Origin: Phycisphaerales bacterium | GTDB taxonomy: Bacteria; Planctomycetota; Phycisphaerae; Phycisphaerales; UBA1924 | DNA length: 13,243 bases | Assembly: GCA_016764015.1 (NCBI GenBank) | Contig: JAESSR010000003.1 | Span: 1-13,243, forward strand | Reading direction: 5' to 3' | Program-made: the position numbers and the translations under genes | The notes under the pieces: generated by a model | What the model saw: only the letters and a program-made list of their open reading frames with translations | Told to the model about the DNA's origin: nothing | Databases searched by the model: none | Shown: piece after piece, positions 7,360-13,243 of the stretch | How the letters are laid out: each line of letters opens with the position of its first letter | Numbering within the stretch: position 1 is the stretch's first letter

Positions 7360-7809
7360 ATGATGAGGGGACAATATCTACATCCTTTGCCACCTGGGTA
7401 TTCTGGGCCGGTGCCAACGCCGCCGGAAGACAAGAAACCCAAACTAAATCCTCAAGAATCCGATCAAACCGGTCTCGATCTTGACGACACGCTCCCGCTC
7501 GATCTGGGCCCAGAGCCAACGAATGCCTCCGGTGCTCCACCAAAGATTCATACATTCGAGCAAAAACTTCGTTCTATCAAACACGAGGACTCTTGGAATC
7601 GCACCCCAAACTCCACCGGCACCGGGGCGATCCATGTCAAAAGCTTCCATTGCAAGCTCACCGGCGACTCGCTCGAGTTCCTCGATCAACAAGTCAATGA
7701 ATGGCTCGACGCGCACCCCCAATACGAGGTCAAGTTCGTCACCTCATCGATAGGCACATGGACAGGAAAATCCAAAGAACCCAACATAATCATTAATGTG
7801 TGGGTATAA
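7360..7809 (+). CDS. Small proline-rich protein with a conserved-looking C-terminal domain, function unknown
   Basis: A 149-residue predicted soluble protein with no signal peptide or membrane segment. Residues 1-85 are rich in Pro, Asp and Gly (P-L-P-P-G-Y-S-G-P-V-P-T-P-P) and probably disordered. Residues about 88-149 look globular: a strand I-H-V-K-S-F-H-C-K-L, a helix D-S-L-E-F-L-D-Q-Q-V-N-E-W-L-D, a strand Y-E-V-K-F-V-T-S-S-I-G, and a last strand I-I-I-N-V-W-V at the very C-terminus. I recall similar short V-K-x-F-H...I-N-x-W-L-D...V-W-(V/Y) proteins in planctomycetes, all unassigned. The start at 7360 is preferred because GGAG lies 6 bases upstream. An ATG at 7294 overlaps the previous stop but has a poor SD and would add 22 residues. 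It sits between the phosphoesterase-like and nuclease-fold genes (34 bases to the latter), suggesting one transcript. Confidence 0.7.
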   Translation: MMRGQYLHPLPPGYSGPVPTPPEDKKPKLNPQESDQTGLDLDDTLPLDLGPEPTNASGAPPKIHTFEQKLRSIKHEDSWNRTPNSTGTGAIHVKSFHCKLTGDSLEFLDQQVNEWLDAHPQYEVKFVTSSIGTWTGKSKEPNIIINVWV

Positions 7810-7843
7810 CCCAGAGTGGGGGATGAATAGGAGCTGAGTTCAT

Positions 7844-8680
7844 ATGTTCACACACAATCGTGGAAGACGAACTTGGTATGTGTGCGCATATATCTCCCTA
7901 TTCATCACCATGCCCGCCTTTTCTGCGCCGCCTGAAGCACCCAAAGCTCAATCTCAAGAAGTCCAGCCCAAACTAGAACTTCCGAATCTAGACACACTCG
8001 TGCAGGGCAAAGTAGTTCGTATATTTGATGGTGACACGCTGTTAATCCAAGTCGACGGCAAAAAACGCCGCTACCAACTCCTCGGCTCCGACGCCCCCGA
8101 ATACCTTCCCAAGGATCGTACGCCTTCGCCATTCTCCATAGAATCCCGCAGATTTATCAAGCAACTCCTTCTTGGCGAAACCGTCTACATCCAGCACGAC
8201 CCCGCTGGCGAACGAGATTCAGCCAATAAACGCTCCGCATACATCTTCCGAGCCCCTGACATGCTCTTTGTCAACCTTGAACTCATCCGCCAAGGGTACG
8301 CCAAACTCAACACCCGCCATTCGACGATCTACACCGATGTATTTACACACTACCAAACCCGAGCACAATTCCTCAACAAAGGCATTTGGAATCCCGCCCC
8401 TCGGGCCATGCCAATCCAGTTCACAGAAGAACCGCCGCAAAGCCCAGGGCTGGATCAGACCCCAGACTCATCAACCACTGACTCCAACCCTGACCAATCG
8501 AATTCATCAGACACACCAGCCAACTCAATAAATCAAGGCCAGCAAATCTACATCACAAAGTATGGCTCAAAGTACCACCTCAAAGGCTGCCCACACCTCA
8601 CCGATACAACCAGCCCTACAACTCGCCATAAGATCAACAAATCCCACGAGCCCTGCAAGACCTGCAAGCCAGAAGGTTGA
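7844..8680 (+). CDS. Exported staphylococcal-nuclease-fold protein with C-terminal Cys motif
   Basis: A 278-residue protein. A signal peptide (about 1-28, ending F-S-A) is followed by an SNase domain (about 53-183): G-K-V-V-R-I-F-D-G-D-T, Y-Q-L-L-G-S-D-A-P-E, R-S-A-Y-I-F and N-L-E-L-I-R-Q-G-Y-A. Next come a Ser/Pro/Asp-rich linker (193-232) and a C-terminal segment Y-I-T-K-Y-G-S-K-Y-H-x3-G-C ... P-C-K-T-C-K-P (236-276) that often ends exported bacterial nucleases of this type and could bind zinc. SNases are Ca-dependent phosphodiesterases. Asp83 and Glu86 correspond to the catalytic D40/E43 of the staphylococcal enzyme, but the positions of R35 and R87 are Gln78 and Lys129, so activity may be weak or altered. 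AGGAG is 10 bases before ATG 7844. It is probably the last gene of the cluster starting at 6890 and is followed by a strong terminator. Confidence 0.82.
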   Translation: MFTHNRGRRTWYVCAYISLFITMPAFSAPPEAPKAQSQEVQPKLELPNLDTLVQGKVVRIFDGDTLLIQVDGKKRRYQLLGSDAPEYLPKDRTPSPFSIESRRFIKQLLLGETVYIQHDPAGERDSANKRSAYIFRAPDMLFVNLELIRQGYAKLNTRHSTIYTDVFTHYQTRAQFLNKGIWNPAPRAMPIQFTEEPPQSPGLDQTPDSSTTDSNPDQSNSSDTPANSINQGQQIYITKYGSKYHLKGCPHLTDTTSPTTRHKINKSHEPCKTCKPEG

Positions 8681-8700
8681 TCCTAAAGATATACGAGTAT

Positions 8701-8743
8701 AAAAAAACCACTCGGTTTTTAGTCCCGAGTGGTTGAGGTTTTT
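8701..8743. terminator. Bidirectional intrinsic terminator between convergent genes
   Basis: AACCACTCGG (8706-8715) and CCGAGTGGTT (8725-8734) form a perfect 10-bp stem with a 9-base loop. On the minus strand the stem ends in an unbroken T-run (complement of 8701-8707), a strong terminator for the repeat protein at 8780-11122 approached from the other side. On the + strand GAGG then TTTTT (8739-8743) follows, a weaker form that ends the nuclease-fold gene. Confidence 0.9.
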
Positions 8744-8779
8744 AAATATTCAGATGCCGTCGTCTAGATCAACTGTAGA

Positions 8780-11122
8780 TCATGGGCATCCAGCCGAGAA
8801 CTGCGTGAGGAACTCGGCAATATCAAAGAAGTTGAAACTGCCTTCACCGGTGAAATCGGCAATCGGATCCCCGGAAGTAAACGCTGACAAGAACGCGGCA
8901 ACATCAAAGAAGTTGAGCACCGTGTCACCATTAAGATCTGCTCGGCAGTTGGTCGCAAACACGAACTTGCCGATCTGCGGTACTGATTGGGCAGCTCCAT
9001 CACCCGCGAGATTGAATCCCATTTCTTCACCAGTTTCAAAGCAGAACACAGGTGCTGTTTCTATACACCAGAAGTTACCGCTGCCACCCTGAACTACGAA
9101 TACTGAATCACCCATTGAAAAATCATTCATATCGAAAAGAAGGGATGTGCTCGTTGCTGTTGTTCCTGCCCCTTGGAGGAATGTCTGAGCTTGGCTGCCA
9201 AAGTCAATGGTATCGACTGGGCCACCAAAGAGGTTCGGAGCAGTAAGCGTCAACTCCCAGTTGGTGATATTGACTGCGGCCAATACGCCCATCGTGCCAT
9301 CGGTCTCGATGAACCCGGTGACTGTCCCGTCAGCAATGACACGATTCACTTGGTATATGATCGGCGAGAGTACAGACGCAATGGAGAAGTTGCCGGTAGG
9401 TTGCCCAGTTTGAGCAACAAGGCTTCCGTCAGCATCGCGCCCCAGATGCTCTCCGATCCCTTCTCCCGTGCAGAACGAGTCCGCAGTTTCAAGACACCAG
9501 AAGTTGCCAAAGTCTACGGCTTGCATAATGAATAGCCCGTTGCCAGAAGCACCACTGATATCGAAGAAAATATCTGAGGTTGTTGCTGTCACGACTGACC
9601 CAAATATTAATGTCTGTTGCTGATTAGCAAATTCGATCACATCCGGCGATCCACCTTCTAGATTCGGCGCGGTAAGTGTGAGCACCCAATCGGTGATATT
9701 TTCACCTGTCAAAATGCCGAGCGTGCCATCGGTCTCGATGAACCCGGTGATTGTTCCTTGATCTACAACCCGGTTCACACCATAGCGAATCTTTGTGCTT
9801 GCAAACACAAAGTTGCCGGTGGGGAATCCAGTCTCTGCGGGAGCAGATCCTGCGGTATCGAACCCTATGAGCTCAGCAGAGCCAACTCCAAAGCATGCAG
9901 CGGCAGCGGTTTCGATACACCAGAAGTTAAAACTGCTGCCCTGAAAAGTGAGGGTCCCTTCGCCGGAACTACCAGTCATATCAAACATCATGTCAGTGGC
10001 GGTCGCGGTTATAACTCCCCCGACAAATGTGTTTAGACTATCAGAAAAACTGATCGTATCCGATTCCACATCCCCGAACAGTAAATCGGGCGATGTCAAA
10101 GTGAGCTCCCAATCGGTGATGTTGGCCGTAGTCAGAGTCCCGAGCGTGCCATCGGTCTCGATGAAGCCGACGACCGAGCCAGATTCAACGAATCGGCTGA
10201 CATTGTATCTGATACTGGTAGTCGCAAACACAAAGTTGCCCGTAGGCTGACCTGTTTGCGCTGGGTTCGTAGTACCAGATTCAAATCCAATATGTTCACC
10301 AATACCAGCACCGGTACACCCGGCATTGGCTGTTTCGATACAGTAGAAGTTGCCGAATCCCGCCCCTTGGAAGAGGATGAATCCGTCACCCGATGCTCCA
10401 CTGATGTCAAAGGATAAATCCGTTGCTGTTGCTGTAGTCACTGCACCACTCAGGAATGTCTGTTGCTGATTATCGAAGTCAATGATGTCAGGCGAACCGC
10501 CATCGAGATTTGGTGCGGTGAGTGTGAGTTCCCAGTCGATGATATTGGCCGAGGTCAATAACCCGAGTGTTCCGTCAGTCGTAATGAACCCTGTGATCGA
10601 ACCTTGGTCAATCGTACGATTGACATTGTATGTGATCGGATCCGTGACACTTGCAAACACAAAGTTGCCCGTGGGCAATGAACTCTCAGCGACATTGGAG
10701 CCGTCGTCATTTTGCCCTATGTGCTCACCCAAACCACCAGAGGTACATCCTCCGGTTTCAATACACCAGAAGTTTGTACTGCCGCCCTGAAGAAGGAACC
10801 AGTTGTTTCCAGCCGCGTCCAAGTCAAACATGAGATCAGTCGCGGTAGCTGTTGTTGCTGAACCGTTGAGAAAGGTTTGAAGTTGTGTGTCAAAGCTGAT
10901 GGTTTCGGTAGAGCCACCTCGAAGGTTTGGGGATGTCAGTGTCAGTTCCCAATCGATGATATTTGCGGATGACAGCACACCGAGGGTGCCATCTGTCGTG
11001 ACGAATCCAGTCACCGTACCTCCGCCGATTGTGCGATTGACCTGATAGACAATTTGTGCATGAGACAGCGAAGTCATCATGCCCAATACGATAGTGATAC
11101 ATAAACAAATTAAGTTTTTCAT
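8780..11122 (-). CDS. Large secreted five-module repeat protein with C-terminal GC-type dockerin
   Basis: A 780-residue exported protein. Residues 1-22 are a signal peptide (M-K-N-L-I-C start, cleavage after S-H-A). Residues 26-725 are five tandem modules of 139-143 residues, each running Y-x-V-x-R...G-(T/S)-(I/V)-x-G-F-(I/V)-x-T-D-G-T-(L/M)-G, then N-I-x-(D/N)-W-x-L-T-L-T-(A/S)-P, then T-A-T-x-(T/S)-(D/S), then F-(W/Y)-C-(I/L)-E-T with a second Cys 4-7 residues later. The module resembles the D-G-T-(L/I)-G...I-x-x-W-N-L domain of some PEP-CTERM and cyanobacterial surface proteins. Residues 726-780 are two calcium-loop repeats (D-L-N-G-D-T-V-L-N-F-F-D; D-F-T-G-E-G-S-F-N-F-F-D) ending G-C-P. 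ATG 11122 is chosen because it starts the signal peptide and has GAGGGG just upstream; an in-frame TTG at 11215 would add a non-signal leader. Function is probably structural or adhesive. No enzyme motif is seen. Confidence 0.85.
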   Translation of the reverse strand: MKNLICLCITIVLGMMTSLSHAQIVYQVNRTIGGGTVTGFVTTDGTLGVLSSANIIDWELTLTSPNLRGGSTETISFDTQLQTFLNGSATTATATDLMFDLDAAGNNWFLLQGGSTNFWCIETGGCTSGGLGEHIGQNDDGSNVAESSLPTGNFVFASVTDPITYNVNRTIDQGSITGFITTDGTLGLLTSANIIDWELTLTAPNLDGGSPDIIDFDNQQQTFLSGAVTTATATDLSFDISGASGDGFILFQGAGFGNFYCIETANAGCTGAGIGEHIGFESGTTNPAQTGQPTGNFVFATTSIRYNVSRFVESGSVVGFIETDGTLGTLTTANITDWELTLTSPDLLFGDVESDTISFSDSLNTFVGGVITATATDMMFDMTGSSGEGTLTFQGSSFNFWCIETAAAACFGVGSAELIGFDTAGSAPAETGFPTGNFVFASTKIRYGVNRVVDQGTITGFIETDGTLGILTGENITDWVLTLTAPNLEGGSPDVIEFANQQQTLIFGSVVTATTSDIFFDISGASGNGLFIMQAVDFGNFWCLETADSFCTGEGIGEHLGRDADGSLVAQTGQPTGNFSIASVLSPIIYQVNRVIADGTVTGFIETDGTMGVLAAVNITNWELTLTAPNLFGGPVDTIDFGSQAQTFLQGAGTTATSTSLLFDMNDFSMGDSVFVVQGGSGNFWCIETAPVFCFETGEEMGFNLAGDGAAQSVPQIGKFVFATNCRADLNGDTVLNFFDVAAFLSAFTSGDPIADFTGEGSFNFFDIAEFLTQFSAGCP
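8948..11047 (-). repeat. Five tandem coding repeats (about 420-430 bases each)
   Basis: Modules in gene order: 11047-10631, 10630-10208, 10207-9785, 9784-9356 and 9355-8948. Similarity is clear at protein level and locally at DNA level. The stretch coding G-F-I-E-T-D-G-T is identical over 29 bases at 9293-9321 and 9722-9750, and over its first 21 bases at 10145-10165, at the module spacings of 429 and 423. This indicates internal duplication, and module number could change by recombination. Confidence 0.85.
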
Positions 11123-11174
11123 ATTCCCCTCTTCTGTTGAGTTGCCCGTTAAACAAGTGCTGTTATGGGCCTGT

Positions 11175-11203
11175 GATTTAGAGGGTGCCCGTCCAAATTT
11201 CAA
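11175..11203 (-). promoter_or_regulatory. Possible promoter of the five-module protein gene
   Basis: On the minus strand TTGAAA (11203-11198, 5 of 6) and TAAATC (11180-11175, 3 of 6) are 17 bases apart. An imperfect hairpin (GCCC/GGGC outer arms, 11144-11170) would lie at the start of the leader. The -10 match is weak, so this is tentative. Confidence 0.35.
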
Positions 11204-11223
11204 CCCAGACGCCAACCCTCACT

Positions 11224-11270
11224 GCCGATAAGATATCAGATTAATCTGGTTTGTGTTGAATATTATCGGC
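11224..11270. promoter_or_regulatory. Nested palindromes in the divergent region upstream of asnB
   Basis: GCCGATAA (11224-11231) and TTATCGGC (11263-11270) form a perfect 8-base inverted repeat. Inside it CAGATTAATCTG (11237-11248) is a perfect 12-base palindrome. The array lies between the two divergent starts (11122 and 11372), upstream of the asnB -10 box. A T-run does not follow either arm, so it is not a standard terminator. It may be an operator region for one or both genes. Confidence 0.45.
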
Positions 11271-11302
11271 AAAATCAATAAAATCGGTTTTGTAGCTGTT
11301 GG

Positions 11303-11331
11303 TCGCAAACTTGGATATTTTGATCTATAAT
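11303..11331 (+). promoter_or_regulatory. Promoter of asnB (consensus -10)
   Basis: TATAAT at 11326-11331 is a perfect -10 hexamer. The best -35 at 17-base spacing is TCGCAA (11303-11308), which matches only 3 of 6 positions. Transcription would start near 11338, leaving a leader of about 34 bases before ATG 11372. Confidence 0.55.
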
Positions 11332-11371
11332 TTAGTCTATAAAACCCGCCAAGGTGTCCGATAACTACTCT

Positions 11372-13225
11372 ATGTGTGGAATCGCCTCTGTCCTCAATCT
11401 CGACGCATCCCAGACCAAAATCCCACGCGCCCTCATTGAGCGTATGCGTGATCGGCTGATCCATCGAGGTCCAGATGATTCCGGGCTCTGGGAAGGACGG
11501 CTTGGTTCGATCGGGCACCGCCGATTGTGTGTCATTGACCCAACGCCAGCAGGGCACCAACCGATGCTCAGCCATGACCGTCGATATATCCTCGCATACA
11601 ACGGCGAACTTTACAACGATCATGACCTTCGCTCCGAACTCGCATCCCTCGGATGCGAGTTCAAATCAAACTGCGATACAGAAACACTCCTCCACGCACT
11701 GATCACCTGGGGGCCGCAAGCGATCGACAAACTCCGAGGCATGTACGCGTTTGTCTTTCTCGACACACAAACAAACACCGCCATCCTTGCCCGTGATCCG
11801 ATGGGCATCAAGCCGCTCTATCACACGATCATTGAGTCACAATTTGGACGCCAACTTGTCATCGGCTCTGAAATCTCAGCCATCCTCGAACATCCTGCTG
11901 TCGAACGCAAACCAGACGCGGTGACAGTCTCTGCTTACCTTTCATCAATCCGCACAACCCTCGGGCATCGCACAATGTTCGAGGGCATCTCCACACTCAC
12001 CCCTGGGCAATGGCTCACCATTCCGCTCGATACGCCCGATCAAACAACAACGACCAACTGGTGGGACACCGCCAATCGCACCCCAACTCAAGGTGTTCGC
12101 CAAACCATTGAGGACTCTATCCATCGTCACCTTCGAACCGATGTCCCCATGTGCACGCTGCTCTCGGGCGGTTTAGATTCGGCAATCACTACGCTAATCG
12201 CCAAACAATCACTCGGCGAACTCAACACCTACTGCGCCGGAGCAAAGGTAGAGGGTTTCTCTGATGATTTTTCATTCGCTGCATCGCTCGCGAAAGAGCT
12301 CAGCACCAATCACACAGAAGTTGAAATCATACAGGATAGTTTCATCAATCGCTGGCAATGGATGATCTCCCAACTCGGCGTCCCCCTCTCTACCCCAAAC
12401 GAAATCGCTATCTATGAAGTTGCTGCTGCTCTTCGTCAACAAGGTCACATCGTTGCCATCTCCGGCGAAGGAGCCGATGAGCTCTTCGCTGGCTACGCCC
12501 CAATAATGCAACAAGCCGCCGCTCATATTGCCGGGTTGAATGGTGCAGATGATGTGAATGGCGGGTTGTTCCATCTCAGCTCAAATGCCTGGATCAGCGA
12601 TGAACTCAAGCCCGGAGTCCTCAACGAACACTGGTACCAAGCAGCCGATGCAGACGCGCATCTCAAAGCACATTATCAATCGATCTTCAACGAAGTTCGC
12701 TCGCAAACTCCGAACGATTCGCCGCTACAAGCCCATCTCCGCTTCCAGCGGCGAATGAATCTGCCAAACTTGCTCCAACGGCTCGATACTTCGACCATGC
12801 TCGCCGGCGTCGAGGGACGAACTCCATACGCCGACATCGAAGTCGCCATCTGCGCAGAGGCGTTATCTATGGATCAAAAATACATCCCCGGCGATCCAGA
12901 ACAAACAAAGATCGCTCTGCGTCAAGCGTTCAAGAACGATCTGCCTCAAGAAATCGTCAATCGCCCAAAAGCCAGCTTCCCGCTCCCTTTCCAGCACTGG
13001 ATGGAGCCGATGACCGATCGACTGTTTAACTCACCAGTTGCACGCGAGTTCTTCACGGAACAAGCCCTCGGCTTAGTATGTGCACGCCCGACAAGTTATT
13101 GGCACATGGCTTGGCCGATGATTAATCTCATGTTGTGGGGCGAAAACCAGTTTGATGATGGTGCGACACACAAGGATGAATCGACATGCTCTGGAAAGTA
13201 TTCTTCTTCTACTACTTTGGGCTAA
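11372..13225 (+). CDS. asnB: Asparagine synthetase (glutamine-hydrolysing), class B
   Basis: A 617-residue cytoplasmic amidotransferase that makes asparagine from aspartate, ATP and glutamine. The N-terminal class II glutaminase domain (about 1-190) starts M-C-G-I, with Cys2 as the nucleophile after Met removal. It also has R-L-C-V-I-D (51-56), A-Y-N-G-E-L-Y-N (75-82) and C-D-T-E-T (101-105). The synthetase domain has the PP-loop S-G-G-L-D-S (265-270), S-G-E-G-A-D-E-L-F-A-G-Y (364-375) and R-P-K-A-S-F-P-L-P-F (531-540). Length is usual for bacterial AsnB. The in-frame GTG at 11354 would put six residues before the Met-Cys and block the nucleophile, so ATG 11372 is chosen despite no nearby SD. 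AsnB-like proteins can also modify peptides or cell-wall precursors; nothing here points that way. Its end overlaps the next start by 40 bases. Confidence 0.92.
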   Translation: MCGIASVLNLDASQTKIPRALIERMRDRLIHRGPDDSGLWEGRLGSIGHRRLCVIDPTPAGHQPMLSHDRRYILAYNGELYNDHDLRSELASLGCEFKSNCDTETLLHALITWGPQAIDKLRGMYAFVFLDTQTNTAILARDPMGIKPLYHTIIESQFGRQLVIGSEISAILEHPAVERKPDAVTVSAYLSSIRTTLGHRTMFEGISTLTPGQWLTIPLDTPDQTTTTNWWDTANRTPTQGVRQTIEDSIHRHLRTDVPMCTLLSGGLDSAITTLIAKQSLGELNTYCAGAKVEGFSDDFSFAASLAKELSTNHTEVEIIQDSFINRWQWMISQLGVPLSTPNEIAIYEVAAALRQQGHIVAISGEGADELFAGYAPIMQQAAAHIAGLNGADDVNGGLFHLSSNAWISDELKPGVLNEHWYQAADADAHLKAHYQSIFNEVRSQTPNDSPLQAHLRFQRRMNLPNLLQRLDTSTMLAGVEGRTPYADIEVAICAEALSMDQKYIPGDPEQTKIALRQAFKNDLPQEIVNRPKASFPLPFQHWMEPMTDRLFNSPVAREFFTEQALGLVCARPTSYWHMAWPMINLMLWGENQFDDGATHKDESTCSGKYSSSTTLG

Positions 13226-13243
13226 GCCTACTGAGCATGTGCA
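13186..13243 (+). CDS. Start of a gene with a hydrophobic N-terminus (partial)
   Basis: ATG 13186 opens a frame that runs off the right edge (19 codons seen): M-L-W-K-V-F-F-F-Y-Y-F-G-L-S-L-L-S-M-C. The one Lys followed by a long hydrophobic stretch suits a signal anchor or membrane segment. AAGGA lies 9 bases upstream. The start is within the last 40 bases of asnB in another frame, suggesting translational coupling. Too little is visible to name it, and a chance frame is possible. Confidence 0.45.
   Translation, partial: MLWKVFFFYYFGLSLLSMC

Noticed and set aside
11120..11215. N-terminal extension of the five-module protein from TTG 11215
   Set aside because: The extension has no signal features. 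ATG 11122 starts a typical signal peptide and has a good ribosome binding site.
11354..11371. GTG start of asnB six codons upstream
   Set aside because: It would place residues before the catalytic Cys, which must become N-terminal.
11219..11623. 134-codon minus frame over the asnB start
   Set aside because: Antisense to a clear glutaminase domain, and its translation has no recognisable features.

Overview
The window looks like chromosomal DNA of a planctomycete of the Phycisphaerae lineage. Two unrelated secreted proteins end in paired calcium-loop repeats of the type D-x-N-G-D-x-x-x-N-F-F-D-V that finish in Gly-Cys, the pattern NCBI calls the GC-type dockerin and typical of Phycisphaerae. 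The first bases also encode the tail of what looks like a planctomycete prepilin-like (H-X9-DG) protein. Phylum is inferred from these signatures only. No tRNA, rRNA, CRISPR array, transposase or integrase was seen.

Left part (1-2256, + strand): the end of a pseudopilin-like gene, a LuxR-type HTH regulator, and a secreted six-bladed beta-propeller with a C-terminal dockerin. The propeller gene ends in an intrinsic terminator that lies inside the 3' coding end of the convergent methyltransferase gene.

Central minus-strand block (2201-6777), in transcription order: a TPR lipoprotein, an ArsR-HTH/methyltransferase-fold regulator of SahR type, S-adenosylhomocysteinase (ahcY), and a class I SAM methyltransferase with a THUMP-like C-terminus. 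The regulator and ahcY are 50 bases apart and read from a good promoter whose -10 box forms part of a 34-base inverted repeat beside the regulator start codon. This fits an SAH-sensing, self-repressing methyl-cycle operon. A hairpin with a T-run follows ahcY, and the methyltransferase's only available upstream start (TTG) lies in that T-run.

Right of centre (6890-8743, + strand), divergent from the lipoprotein: a stand-alone LigD-type 3'-phosphoesterase-like protein, a small proline-rich protein of unknown function, and an exported staphylococcal-nuclease-fold protein. The genes are closely spaced and are followed by a strong bidirectional terminator shared with the gene opposite.

Right part: a large secreted protein on the minus strand made of five tandem ~140-residue modules, each with a conserved Cys pair, plus a dockerin (8780-11122). 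Divergent from it is a class B asparagine synthetase (11372-13225) with a consensus -10 box and nested palindromes upstream. A further gene with a hydrophobic start begins inside the end of asnB and runs off the window.

The best leads are the SAH operon's operator/promoter layout, the terminator/start overlap after ahcY, the nuclease-fold protein lacking two catalytic arginines, and the five-module dockerin protein. None can be called a new system from sequence alone.
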